Assembly (NCBI RefSeq): GCF_050632745.1
Contig: NZ_JBODSD010000001.1
Coordinates: forward strand, 124,001-188,000
From: Mumia sp050632745
GTDB lineage: Bacteria; Actinomycetota; Actinomycetes; Propionibacteriales; Nocardioidaceae
Direction: 5' to 3'
DNA length: 64,000 nucleotides
Part shown: one piece after another, positions 36,721-45,167 of the stretch
Numbering within the stretch: position 1 is the stretch's first letter
Layout: the number at the start of each line of letters is the position of its first letter
The notes under the pieces: model-generated
Told to the model about the DNA's origin: nothing
The model's database searches: none
The model's input: the letters and a program-made list of their open reading frames with translations, nothing else
Translations under genes and position numbers: made by a program

Positions 36721-36801
36721 CCTCCCGTCCCCTCCCGTCCGCGTTGTGAAGGGTTGCGGTCGGAATCGGGATGCCGAATCGGGTCGCAACCCTTCACAAC
36801 G
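36721..36801. repeat. Tandem decamers and a perfect 17-bp inverted repeat upstream of purB
   Basis: CCTCCCGTCC is tandemly duplicated at 36721-36740. Immediately after, CGTTGTGAAGGGTTGCG (36742-36758) is perfectly mirrored by CGCAACCCTTCACAACG (36785-36801), with a 26-nt loop that contains AATCGGG twice. There is no T-run after the stem. It could be a dispersed palindromic repeat, a terminator for the upstream genes, or a structured purB leader. Confidence 0.75.
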
Positions 36802-36848
36802 GGGACGAGGCGGGGGCGGCGCTGGCGGCACCTGGGAGAATGGAGGAC

Positions 36849-38270
36849 GTGACGACTCCGAACGTGCTCGCGCTCCGCTACGCCTCGCCCGAGATGGCCC
36901 GCCTCTGGTCGCCGGAGCACAAGATCGTGCTCGAGCGCCAGCTGTGGATCGCCGTGATGAGGGCGCAGCGCGACCTCGGCATCGAGACGCCGGACGGCGT
37001 CATCGAGGCGTACGAGGCTGTCGTCGACCAGGTGGACCTCGACTCGATCGCCGCGCGGGAGCGCGTGACGCGCCACGACGTGAAGGCGCGCATCGAGGAG
37101 TTCAACGCCCTCGCGGGTCACGAGCACATCCACAAGGGGATGACCTCGCGCGACCTGACCGAGAACGTCGAGCAGCTCCAGATCCGCTCCTCGTTGCTCC
37201 TCGTCCGCGACCGCGCCGTCGCGGCGCTGGCGCGGCTGGCCGAGCGCGCCGCGGAGTTCGAGGCCCAGGTGCTCACCGGTCGCAGCCACAACGTCGCGGC
37301 GCAGACGACGACGCTCGGCAAGCGGTTCGCCACGGTCGCCGACGAGATGCTGGTCGCCTACCAGCGGGTCGAGGACCTGATCGCCCGCTACCCGCTGCGC
37401 GGCATCAAGGGTCCGGTCGGCACCGCGCAGGACCAGCTCGATCTGCTGTCCGGGGACCGTGACGCGCTCGCGGCGCTCGAGGAGCGTGTCGCGGCGCACC
37501 TCGGCTTCGACAACGTGCTGACCTCGGTGGGCCAGGTCTATCCGCGCTCGCTCGACTTCGACGTGGTCAGTGCCCTCGTGCAGCTGGTGAGCGCCCCGTC
37601 GAACCTCGCGACCACGATCCGTCTCATGGCCGGCAACGAGCTCGTCACCGAAGGCTTCAAGCCGGGCCAGGTCGGGTCGTCGGCGATGCCGCACAAGATG
37701 AACTCGCGGTCGTCCGAGCGCGTCAACGGTCTTGCCGTCGTCCTGCGCGGCCACCTCTCGATGGTCTCGGAGCTGGCTGGCGACCAGTGGAACGAGGGCG
37801 ACGTCTCGGACTCCGTCGTACGCCGGGTCGCGCTGCCGGACGCGTTCTACGCGACCGACGGCCTGTTCGAGACCTTCCTGACGGTGCTCGACGAGTTCGG
37901 CGCGTTCCCGGCGGTCATCGCGCGCGAGCTCGACCGCTACCTGCCGTTCCTCGCGACCACGAAGGTGCTGATGGCGGCGGTCCGCCACGGCGTCGGCCGC
38001 GAGGAGGCGCACGAGGCGATCAAGGAGCACGCGGTCGCCATCGCGCTCGAGATGCGCGAGAAGGGCTCGGCCGAGAACGAGCTGTTCGCGCGGCTCGGCG
38101 CCGACCCTCGCCTCGGGCTGACCGAGTCCGACCTCGCCACGCTGGTCGCCGAGCCGCTGACGTTCACCGGCGCCGCGGTCGCGCAGGTCGGCACGGTCGT
38201 CGGCCGGGTCAGCGAGCTCGCGGCGCAGCACCCCGAGGCGGCGTCGTACCGCCCCGGGGCCATCCTCTGA
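36849..38270 (+). CDS. purB: Adenylosuccinate lyase
   Basis: A 473-residue fumarase/aspartase superfamily enzyme acting twice in purine synthesis (SAICAR to AICAR, adenylosuccinate to AMP). The signature loop is GSSAMPHKMNSRSSE. The catalytic His regions are HEHIHKGMTSRDLTEN and LTGRSHNVAAQTTTLGKR. GTG 36849 gives the usual TTPNVLALRYAS start and lies 7 nt after GAGAAT, a leaderless-type -10; ATG 36840 in the same frame is an alternative. The gene is followed by a strong bidirectional terminator. Confidence 0.96.
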   Translation: MTTPNVLALRYASPEMARLWSPEHKIVLERQLWIAVMRAQRDLGIETPDGVIEAYEAVVDQVDLDSIAARERVTRHDVKARIEEFNALAGHEHIHKGMTSRDLTENVEQLQIRSSLLLVRDRAVAALARLAERAAEFEAQVLTGRSHNVAAQTTTLGKRFATVADEMLVAYQRVEDLIARYPLRGIKGPVGTAQDQLDLLSGDRDALAALEERVAAHLGFDNVLTSVGQVYPRSLDFDVVSALVQLVSAPSNLATTIRLMAGNELVTEGFKPGQVGSSAMPHKMNSRSSERVNGLAVVLRGHLSMVSELAGDQWNEGDVSDSVVRRVALPDAFYATDGLFETFLTVLDEFGAFPAVIARELDRYLPFLATTKVLMAAVRHGVGREEAHEAIKEHAVAIALEMREKGSAENELFARLGADPRLGLTESDLATLVAEPLTFTGAAVAQVGTVVGRVSELAAQHPEAASYRPGAIL

Positions 38271-38287
38271 CGCACCCGCACGCACGG

Positions 38288-38332
38288 ACGACGAGGCATC
38301 CCGACCCCCTCGCGGTCGGGATGCCTCGTCGT
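38288..38332. terminator. Bidirectional terminator hairpin after purB
   Basis: A perfect 19-bp inverted repeat (left arm 38288-38306, right arm 38314-38332) closes a 7-nt loop between the convergent purB and ABC permease genes. It has no T-tract in either direction, as is common for high-GC actinobacterial terminators. Position and stem strength make termination the simplest explanation. Confidence 0.85.
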
Positions 38333-38348
38333 GTCGGGAGCGCGTGCG

Positions 38349-39164
38349 TCAGCTGCTGGCGCGCATCGCCCGCGCGCCGACGAGCAGGCCGACCACGCAG
38401 GTGAGCGCGGCGGCGACCGCTCCGGCGACCGCGTCGCCGTCCCAGGTCCCGTCGATCAGCGCACGCTCGGCGTCCACGACGTACGTCAGCGGGTTCGCCT
38501 TCGACAGCACCTCCAGCCAGCGTGGCGCCCCCTCGAGCGGGAGGAGGATCCCGGCGAGCAGCATCAACGGGAACAGCAGGGTCTGCTGTACGCCCCAGAA
38601 CGCCCACTGGTTCTCCTTGACGGCGAGCGCGAGGGCGTACGACAGAGCGCCGAGGCCGACGCAGAAGACCGCGAGCACGCCGAGCCCGACGACCAGTCCT
38701 GCCGGGTCGGGACGGAACCCGAACGGCACGGCCACGGCGACGATCACCAATGCCTGCACGATCGCCGGGACGATCTCCTTGAGCGCCCGGCCGACCATCA
38801 GCGACGAGCGCGACAGCGGACTGACGAGGGTGCGCTCGTGCGACCCGGTCTGCATCTCGAACTGCAGGTTTGCGCCGGTCGTCGACGTGCCGAAGAGCGA
38901 CAGCATCACGATGACGCCCGGCACGAACCACTGCAGCGTGTCGGCGGTCGACTGTCCCGACGACGCGACGAGCAGCGGGGTGAAGAGCCCGAGGAAGAAC
39001 AGCGGCTGGATGATCCCGAAGATCACCGAGAACGGGTCGCGGACCACCGGACGCAGCTCGCGGAGGAACACCAGGGCGGTGTCGTGGAACGAGCTGGTGG
39101 TCCGGGTTGCGGGCGCCGGCGCCGGCGAAGGGGTCGTACGGGTGGGGGTGTCGAGGGCGGTCAT
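38349..39164 (-). CDS. ABC-2 type permease (DrrB-like)
   Basis: A 271-residue membrane subunit with six hydrophobic segments and the ABC-2 exporter layout (SSFHDTALVFLRELRPVVRDPFSVIFGIIQPLFFL at the start; QTLLFPLMLLAGILLPLEGAPRWL near residue 195). It pairs with the ATPase whose stop overlaps its start by 4 nt (ATGA). Such pairs export drugs or lipids. Control by the divergent WYL regulator is likely. Confidence 0.9.
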   Translation of the reverse strand: MTALDTPTRTTPSPAPAPATRTTSSFHDTALVFLRELRPVVRDPFSVIFGIIQPLFFLGLFTPLLVASSGQSTADTLQWFVPGVIVMLSLFGTSTTGANLQFEMQTGSHERTLVSPLSRSSLMVGRALKEIVPAIVQALVIVAVAVPFGFRPDPAGLVVGLGVLAVFCVGLGALSYALALAVKENQWAFWGVQQTLLFPLMLLAGILLPLEGAPRWLEVLSKANPLTYVVDAERALIDGTWDGDAVAGAVAAALTCVVGLLVGARAMRASS

Positions 39165-40165
39165 GCCGCCACCTCCTCGAGGATGTCGGTGCTGCTGCTG
39201 CTGGTGCCGCCTTCGCGCAGGCTGCGGCCGGTGAGGGAGAGGAAGACGTCGTCCAGGGTCGGGCGCGCGACCTCGACGGTCGCGGGGGACACCCCGACCG
39301 CGGCGTAGTCGCGGAGCATGTCGGTCACCAGACCGGCACCGCCGGCGACCTGGACGTCGACCGCGGTCCCGTCCTGCACGACCTGCGCCGTCGGGTGCGC
39401 AGCCGCTGCCCGTTCCGCCGCCCGTCCGGCGTCTCCCGGCGTGGCGAAGGTGAGCGCGATGCGGTCCCCGGCGTGGTTCGCCTTGAGCGCGGCGGGGGTG
39501 TCGTCCGCGACGACCCGGCCGTGGTCGACGACCACGATCCGTTCGGCCAGCGCGTCGGCCTCGTCGAGGTAGTGCGTCGTCAGCACGACCGTCGCGCCGT
39601 GCCGGCGTCGGAGGTCGACCACGTGCTCCTGGAGGTTCGCGCGGTTCTGCGGGTCGAGGCCGGTCGACGGCTCGTCGAGGAAGAGCAGGCCCGGCGCGTG
39701 GATCAGGCCCATCGCGATGTCGAGCCGGCGCCGCTGCCCGCCCGAGAGCGTCATGACCTTCTGCGTCGCCTGGTCGGTCAGGCCGAGCGACTCGAGCAGC
39801 TCGTGCGCACGGGTGCGCGCCTCGGTGCGCGACAGCCCGTACGAACGCCCGCTCACCACGATCTCGTCGATCGCCCGCTGCGCGTGCGCGGCGCTGTTGC
39901 CCTGGCCGATGTAGCCGATGGCGCGGCGGACGGCCCGCGGGTCGGCGGTGACGTCGTGGCCGGCGACGCGTGCGGTGCCGGAGGTCGGTGCGAGCAGCGT
40001 CGTGAGCATCCGCAGCGTGGTCGACTTGCCGGCACCGTTCGGCCCGAGCAGCGCCACCATCTCGCCCGCCGCGATGTGGAGGTCGAGGTCCTTGACCGCG
40101 GTCACGGTCTTCTTTCCGGTACGGAACTCCTTGGTGAGTCCCCGGGTCTCGATCATCGTGTCCAT
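39161..40165 (-). CDS. ABC transporter ATP-binding protein (DrrA-like)
   Basis: A 334-residue ATPase. Walker A is LLGPNGAGKSTTL, the signature is LSGGQRRRLDIAMG and Walker B is LLFLDEPSTGLD, followed by the H-loop TTHYLDEADAL. A C-terminal extension of about 90 residues is typical of DrrA-type exporters. The start is ATG 40165, or ATG 40156 three codons in. It begins a two-gene operon with the permease and is divergent from the WYL regulator across a short palindrome. Confidence 0.93.
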   Translation of the reverse strand: MDTMIETRGLTKEFRTGKKTVTAVKDLDLHIAAGEMVALLGPNGAGKSTTLRMLTTLLAPTSGTARVAGHDVTADPRAVRRAIGYIGQGNSAAHAQRAIDEIVVSGRSYGLSRTEARTRAHELLESLGLTDQATQKVMTLSGGQRRRLDIAMGLIHAPGLLFLDEPSTGLDPQNRANLQEHVVDLRRRHGATVVLTTHYLDEADALAERIVVVDHGRVVADDTPAALKANHAGDRIALTFATPGDAGRAAERAAAAHPTAQVVQDGTAVDVQVAGGAGLVTDMLRDYAAVGVSPATVEVARPTLDDVFLSLTGRSLREGGTSSSSTDILEEVAA

Positions 40166-40188
40166 GGCTCCACGCTCTCGTGGCTTGC

Positions 40189-40206
40189 GGTCAGGTTCTG
40201 ACCTGA
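40189..40206. promoter_or_regulatory. Palindromic operator between the ABC operon and the WYL regulator
   Basis: Two nested dyads share this site: GGTCAG-GTT-CTGACC (40189-40203) and TCAGGT-TCTG-ACCTGA (40191-40206). It lies 24 nt from the ABC ATPase start and 10 nt before the TAGCCT -10 of the WYL gene. A regulator bound here could control both directions. The WYL protein is the obvious candidate. Confidence 0.65.
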
Positions 40207-40228
40207 TTCACGGTCTAGCCTGAGAAAC

Positions 40229-41173
40229 ATGGCTGGATCGAGCGAACGCATGCTGCGCCTGCTGTCCCTCCTGCAGACGCACCGCTACTGGACGGGTCCG
40301 GAGCTGGCGGACAGGCTCGACGTCAGCGAGCGCACCCTGCGCCGCGACGTCGACCGGCTCCGCGGGCTCGGCTACCCGGTGGAGGCGACGCGCGGGGCCG
40401 CCGGCGGCTACCAGCTCCAGGCCGGCGCGTCGCTGCCCCCGCTGCTGGTCGCCGACGACGAGGCGGTCGCGATCGCGGTCGGGCTCCAGGCGTCCGCAGG
40501 GACCGGGGCCGCGGGGCTCGACGACGCCGCCGTCCGCGCGCTGAGCAAGATCGTCCAGGTGATGCCACCACGGCTGCGGCGACGGGTGAAGGCGCTGCAG
40601 GACTTCACCGACCGCGGTCCGATGGGAGGCCCGCAGGTCGACGCGGTGGTGCTGTCCGTCCTCGCGCAGACGTGCCGCGACGCCGAGCGTCTCGAGCTCG
40701 TCTACCGCCGAGCCGACGGCGAGCGCGGGCGGCGTACGGTCGAGCCGCACCGCCTCGTCTCGCTCGGACGGCGGTGGTACCTCGTCGCGTACGACCTCGG
40801 CCGGGGCGACTGGCGCAGCTTCCGCGTCGACCGGATGACCGAGCCGCGGCCGACCGGGGCTCGCTTCCGCCCGCGAGACCTGCCCGCCCCGGACGCCGCG
40901 ACGTTCGTGAGCGAGTCGATCGCGTCGCTGTCGCCGACGACGGACGTGTCGTTCGTCGTGCACGCGCCGGCGCCCGAGGTGGGGCGCGTCGTCCGCTGGT
41001 ACGGGACGGTCGAGCCGGCCGGCGACGGCCGGTGCCGGGTCGCGATGTCGGTGGACAGCTTCGACTGGGTCGTCCTCGTGCTCGCGTCGGTCGGCGCGCC
41101 GTACGAGCAGGTCGAGCCGCCGGCCCTCGTCGAGCACCTCCGTCGTACGGGTGCGCTGCTGGCCGGCGCGTGA
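40229..41173 (+). CDS. WYL-domain (YafY-type) transcriptional regulator
   Basis: A 314-residue regulator. The N-terminal winged helix-turn-helix (LLQTHRYWTGPELADRLDVSERTLRRDVDRLRGLGYPV) is followed by a linker and a WYL domain (RLVSLGRRWYLVAYDLGRGDWRSFRVDRM). WYL domains sense ligands or nucleic acids. TAGCCT (40216-40221) ends 7 nt before the ATG, a leaderless arrangement. It is divergent from the DrrAB-like operon, which it probably regulates together with its own gene. Confidence 0.92.
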   Translation: MAGSSERMLRLLSLLQTHRYWTGPELADRLDVSERTLRRDVDRLRGLGYPVEATRGAAGGYQLQAGASLPPLLVADDEAVAIAVGLQASAGTGAAGLDDAAVRALSKIVQVMPPRLRRRVKALQDFTDRGPMGGPQVDAVVLSVLAQTCRDAERLELVYRRADGERGRRTVEPHRLVSLGRRWYLVAYDLGRGDWRSFRVDRMTEPRPTGARFRPRDLPAPDAATFVSESIASLSPTTDVSFVVHAPAPEVGRVVRWYGTVEPAGDGRCRVAMSVDSFDWVVLVLASVGAPYEQVEPPALVEHLRRTGALLAGA

Positions 41174-41180
41174 CGCGGGG

Positions 41181-42731
41181 CTATCCGCGGCGCTGCTGCT
41201 GCTTCTCCGCCGTCGCCTCCTGCAGGCGCTCGGTGTAGGACCGCGTGTCGCCGACGGCGTTGATCGCCCGCCACAGCGACCACGCCGCGACGACCACCGC
41301 GAGGCCCACGGCCCATCCGGTGGACGCGCCGAGGGCCAGCGCGAGCGACCCGAGGACGGCGGCGTCCGGGCCGCGCACCACGGCGCCGACCGCGCCCGGA
41401 GGCAGCGCGCCCATCGGGCTGGTCACCAGCGGACCGTCGAACCGCGGCGGCGCGGACGCGGCCGAGCGGACGATCCCGCTCCAGATCGCCAACGTGAGCA
41501 CGACGGCCTCCACGACCGAGCCGCCCGGCAGGAGCAGCGTCACGACCACCGCCCACACGGCGGCCACGGCGCCGCCGGGCAGGGCGAGACCGACGAGGAG
41601 CGCGAGGTCGTCGACACCGAGCGCCCTCCGCAGGCCCGGCGAGCGCCAGACGATCCGCAGGGACGCGGTCGTCCACCGGGTCGCCGCGTAGCCGACCAGG
41701 GCCGCGAGGAGGACGGCGAGCGAGCCCAGGCCGATCGCGGCGCCGACCTGCGCGACGACGGCGCCCGCCGCCAGACCGAGCAGGCGCCGCGGGGACCGTG
41801 CGAGGCGCATCGCCTCGCGCACGACGACGGCCCCGAACCCGCGTCCGAGGCCACGCCACGAGCGTCGCGCGCCGAGCAGGCGGAACCGGCGTGCGGTGAG
41901 GACCTCGCCGACCAGCGACAGGTCGAGCCCGTACGCGGCGCCCGTCAGGCCGGCGACGAGCGCTCCGCCCGGCTCCACGTCGGCTCGCGTGAGCCGCCCG
42001 ATCCTCGGCGTGGCCAGCACCACGGCCACGAGGCCGACACCGACCAGCACCCCCGCGATCGCGACCGCGTGCGTCGCGCCGCCGGCCAGCTCCCAGGAGA
42101 TTCCGGAGGCGACGGCGGCCGCGAGCACAACCGCGCCGGTGAGGAGCACGTCGCCGACGATCCCCACGGCCCGCCGGGCGCCGGGGTGCGGCTGTGCCGC
42201 GGTCGCGAGCGCGGTGGCCAGCAGCCCCGCGCCGACCGCGCCCACGAGCACCGCCACGACGACCGTCGGCGACGCGGTCGTACCGGACATCGCGACGCCG
42301 GGGAACGCGACGCACGCCGCCACGGCCACGCCGAGCGCAGCGGCGTACGGACGACGGAGCAGCCCGCCCCGGGCGACCGGGCTCGCGAGCACCCACTGGG
42401 CCGACGCGCCGCTGCTGACGACGGGGCCGATCGAGGCCAGCGCGTGGAGGACCGCGCCGATCGTTCCGACGGCGACCACGACGGGGAGCTCCTCGCGGAC
42501 GACACCGCACCCCTCGGTCGGACACCCGAGCAGCTCGTGGTGCACCTGGGCGAGCGCGGCGCCGACGACGACGCCGAGCATCAGCAGGGAGAAGATCGCG
42601 ACGTACGCGTCCTCCGCCACCTGGAGCCACGTGCGGTTGGCGTGCGCGCGCCGCGCCCGCGTGAGCCTGCGGCGCAGCGCGCGGGGGCTCGGGACGGGCG
42701 CGGCCTCCACGACCGGCGCGGTGCCGCTCAC
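41181..42731 (-). CDS. DUF6297-like polytopic membrane protein, ABC permease partner
   Basis: A 516-residue protein with about ten to twelve hydrophobic helices after a basic N-terminal stretch (ALRRRLTRARRAHANRTW). It matches the DUF6297 type found in actinobacteria next to lone ABC ATPases. The GTG start overlaps the ATPase stop (GTGA). The two products therefore probably form an ABC exporter or regulator; the substrate is unknown. A Cys pair (GCPTEGCG) after the first helix faces the outside or periplasmic side. Confidence 0.8.
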   Translation of the reverse strand: MSGTAPVVEAAPVPSPRALRRRLTRARRAHANRTWLQVAEDAYVAIFSLLMLGVVVGAALAQVHHELLGCPTEGCGVVREELPVVVAVGTIGAVLHALASIGPVVSSGASAQWVLASPVARGGLLRRPYAAALGVAVAACVAFPGVAMSGTTASPTVVVAVLVGAVGAGLLATALATAAQPHPGARRAVGIVGDVLLTGAVVLAAAVASGISWELAGGATHAVAIAGVLVGVGLVAVVLATPRIGRLTRADVEPGGALVAGLTGAAYGLDLSLVGEVLTARRFRLLGARRSWRGLGRGFGAVVVREAMRLARSPRRLLGLAAGAVVAQVGAAIGLGSLAVLLAALVGYAATRWTTASLRIVWRSPGLRRALGVDDLALLVGLALPGGAVAAVWAVVVTLLLPGGSVVEAVVLTLAIWSGIVRSAASAPPRFDGPLVTSPMGALPPGAVGAVVRGPDAAVLGSLALALGASTGWAVGLAVVVAAWSLWRAINAVGDTRSYTERLQEATAEKQQQRRG

Positions 42732-43369
42732 GCGCCGAGCTCGAGCACGTCGTCGCCGACGGCAGCAGCGAGGTCCGGGTCGTGGGTGGCCATCACGATC
42801 GCGGCGCCGGCGCGCTTGTCGGCCGCCAGGCGCTCGGCGAGCCACGCCTGCCCGTCGGTGTCGAGGCGCTGCTCGGGCTCGTCGAGGACGAGCAGCCGGT
42901 ACGGCCGGACGAACGCGGTCGCGAGCGCCAGGCGCTGCCGCTGGCCGGACGAGAGGGTCGCTGGGAACTGGTCGCGCACGTCGCTGATCCCGACCGCGTC
43001 CAGCACCTCCTCCGCCTGCTCGGCCGGCTGGCCGTGCGCCCGGGCGAGTAGGTCGAGGTGCTCGAGGACCGTGAGGTCGGGGAAGAAGTCCAGGTCGCCG
43101 AGCACGGTCGCCACGTCGGCGCGGAAGCGTGGGTCGGACTCGTCCACGCGGCGCCCGTCGTACGTGACGGTGCCCGAGGTCGGCCGCTCGCCGACCAGGC
43201 ACCGCAGGAGCGTGGTCTTGCCGGAGCCGTTCGGACCCCGCAGCACCAGGCAGCGTCCGGCGCGGACGTGGAACGTCAGGTGGTCGAAGACGACGCGATG
43301 CCCGTAGGCGTGCTCGAGGTCGGTGACCGAGACCAGGGACGGGGGCGTCTTCTTCGACTTGCGGCTCAC
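42728..43369 (-). CDS. ABC transporter ATP-binding protein
   Basis: A 213-residue compact ATPase. Walker A is LRGPNGSGKTTLLR, the signature LSSGQRQRLALA and Walker B LLVLDEPEQRLD, with the H-loop ATHDPDL. It lacks any C-terminal extension. It is translationally coupled to the DUF6297 membrane gene. A lysine-rich N-terminus (SRKSKKTPP) is the only unusual feature. Confidence 0.92.
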   Translation of the reverse strand: MSRKSKKTPPSLVSVTDLEHAYGHRVVFDHLTFHVRAGRCLVLRGPNGSGKTTLLRCLVGERPTSGTVTYDGRRVDESDPRFRADVATVLGDLDFFPDLTVLEHLDLLARAHGQPAEQAEEVLDAVGISDVRDQFPATLSSGQRQRLALATAFVRPYRLLVLDEPEQRLDTDGQAWLAERLAADKRAGAAIVMATHDPDLAAAVGDDVLELGA

Positions 43370-43447
43370 CGCGTCAGTCTGCCATCGCGGGGCGAACGGC
43401 CGCGCCGTCCGTCAGGCCCTCGACACCCGCGGACCGGAATGGCAAGG

Positions 43448-43461
43448 TAAGCGGACGCTTA
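43448..43461. promoter_or_regulatory. TetR-type palindrome upstream of the serine hydrolase gene
   Basis: TAAGCG-GA-CGCTTA is a perfect 14-bp dyad located 29 nt before the serine hydrolase start. Its AAGCGnnCGCTT core is of the kind used by TetR-family repressors. No such regulator lies next to it. Confidence 0.6.
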
Positions 43462-43490
43462 GTCCCGACGTCCCTTCGTGAGGAGACCCC

Positions 43491-44633
43491 ATGGCCGAGA
43501 TCCACGGCACCTTCGACGACCGGTTCCAGCCTCTCGTCGACGAGCTCGCCCGCAGGGTCGACGTCGGCGACGAGGTGGGAGCGTCCCTCGCCGTGGTGCA
43601 GGACGGGCGCATGGTCGTCGACGTCTGGGCCGGCCACGCCGACGCCGAGCGGACGACCCCGTGGCGCGAGGACACCGTCACCAACGTCTGGTCCTGCACG
43701 AAGACCGTGACGGCCCTCGCCGCGCTGGTCCTCCACGACCGCGGTCTGATCGACGTGCACGAGAAGGTGGCGACGTACTGGCCGGAGTTCGCCGCTCGCG
43801 GCAAGGGCGGGGTCGAGGTCCGGCACCTCCTGTCCCACACGTCCGGTGTCCCGGCGCTCGAGCAGCCCGCCGTGGCCGAGGACCTGTACGACGCGGAGGC
43901 GGCCGCGGCGCGGTTCGCCAGCCAGGAGCCGTGGTGGGAGCCCGGCACCGCGTCGGGCTACCACGCGATCAACTACGGCCACCTCGTCGGCGAGGTGGTG
44001 CGGCGCGTGACGGGCCAGTCGCTGAAGGAGTTCGTGGCCGCCGAGATCGCGGGTCCGGTCGGCGCCGACTTCACGATCGGCCTCCCGCTCGAGGCGTACG
44101 ACCGGGTGAGCGCGATCGTCCCGCCGACCGCGTTCGAGATGCCGCCGGGGATCGAGCCGGGGCCGCTCGCGCTGCGCACGCTGGGCGGGCCGCCGCTGCA
44201 CGCGACCTTCGCGCTCACCGACGCTTGGCGCGCGGCCGACATCGGAGGTGCGAACGGCCACGGCAACGCGCGGTCGCTGGCCCGGATCCAGTCCGCGCTC
44301 AGCCACGACGGCGTCGCGATCGGGGGTCACAAGCTGCTGTCGCCGGAGACGATCGACCTCGTCTTCGACGAGCAGGCCACCGGGCCCGACCTCGTGCTCG
44401 GTGCTCCGTTGCGGTGGGGCATCGGCTACGCGCTGGTCGACCCGGCGACGCAGGCGTACCTCCCGCAGGGTCGGATCTGTCACTGGGGCGGCTGGGGAGG
44501 CTCGTACGTCGTCAACGACCTCGACCGCCGGCTCACTGCGACGTACGTGATGAACCGGATGGGCAACGGCCTGCTCGGGTCGCGCCGTGGCGAGGGCTAT
44601 CTGCGCACGCTGTACTCCTGCGTCGACGCGTGA
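43491..44633 (+). CDS. Serine hydrolase (beta-lactamase/EstB-like esterase)
   Basis: A 380-residue penicillin-binding-protein-like hydrolase without a signal peptide, so cytoplasmic and more probably an esterase than a beta-lactamase. The SxxK motif is SCTK in VTNVWSCTKTVTAL (Ser nucleophile, Lys base), the YxN motif is in GYHAINYGHL, and HWGGWGG replaces the KTG box near residue 330. A GAGGAG site precedes the ATG. Upstream is a 14-bp palindrome that may control it. Confidence 0.9.
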   Translation: MAEIHGTFDDRFQPLVDELARRVDVGDEVGASLAVVQDGRMVVDVWAGHADAERTTPWREDTVTNVWSCTKTVTALAALVLHDRGLIDVHEKVATYWPEFAARGKGGVEVRHLLSHTSGVPALEQPAVAEDLYDAEAAAARFASQEPWWEPGTASGYHAINYGHLVGEVVRRVTGQSLKEFVAAEIAGPVGADFTIGLPLEAYDRVSAIVPPTAFEMPPGIEPGPLALRTLGGPPLHATFALTDAWRAADIGGANGHGNARSLARIQSALSHDGVAIGGHKLLSPETIDLVFDEQATGPDLVLGAPLRWGIGYALVDPATQAYLPQGRICHWGGWGGSYVVNDLDRRLTATYVMNRMGNGLLGSRRGEGYLRTLYSCVDA

Positions 44634-44636
44634 GCC

Positions 44637-45071
44637 TCAGGCGCCGAGGAGCTTGCGGAGCAGGCTGACCAGCCGGTCGCGCTCGGCGTCGGAGAGGCGC
44701 GCGGTGACCTCGTCCTGGGCGTCCGCGACCGCGCCGTCGAGCGTGCGCAGGCGGGTCCGTCCGGCCTTGGTCAGCGCGATCCGGTTGCGCCGACGGTCGG
44801 CGGGGTCGGGCTCGCGTACGACCATCCCCTGCTCGGCCAGCCGGTCGAGCAGGCGGACCATGTCGCTGCGGTCCAGCCCGACGGTGTCGCTCAGACCGGC
44901 CTGGCTGAGCGGTCCCGACTCGTCGAGGGCGGTGAGCACCGCGAACTCGGTGCGGTGCGCCCCGGTCGACGCCAGCGCCGCCGCCACGGTGCGGCCGCTC
45001 GCGGTCGCCGCCTGGGCGAGCAGCCAGCTGGGCAGCGAGGTCATGCGTCGGGGTGCCCGGGCGATCTCCAT
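44637..45071 (-). CDS. MarR-family transcriptional regulator
   Basis: A 144-residue winged-helix dimer-forming regulator. The core is GPLSQAGLSDTVGLDRSDMVRLLDRLAEQGMVVREPDPADRRRNRIALTKAG, a clear MarR recognition helix and wing. It is divergent from an NTF2-like enzyme gene, and an inverted repeat between them (45112-45136) is a likely operator. MarR proteins commonly release DNA on binding phenolic or oxidative ligands. Confidence 0.92.
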   Translation of the reverse strand: MEIARAPRRMTSLPSWLLAQAATASGRTVAAALASTGAHRTEFAVLTALDESGPLSQAGLSDTVGLDRSDMVRLLDRLAEQGMVVREPDPADRRRNRIALTKAGRTRLRTLDGAVADAQDEVTARLSDAERDRLVSLLRKLLGA

Positions 45072-45111
45072 GGCGACATCGTAGGGGTGGTCGTGGGTTG
45101 CGCAAACAATG

Positions 45112-45136
45112 GGTAATCCCTATCGTGGGGATCACC
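45112..45136. promoter_or_regulatory. Probable MarR operator
   Basis: GGTAATCCC (45112-45120) and GGGATCACC (45128-45136) form an inverted repeat with 8 of 9 matching pairs around a 7-nt centre, and the symmetry continues partly outward (TGG/CCAA). It lies between the divergent MarR and NTF2-like genes, so one site could repress both. Confidence 0.6.
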
Positions 45137-45167
45137 AACAAACATTCCGCGAGTGAAGGTGGACCCC

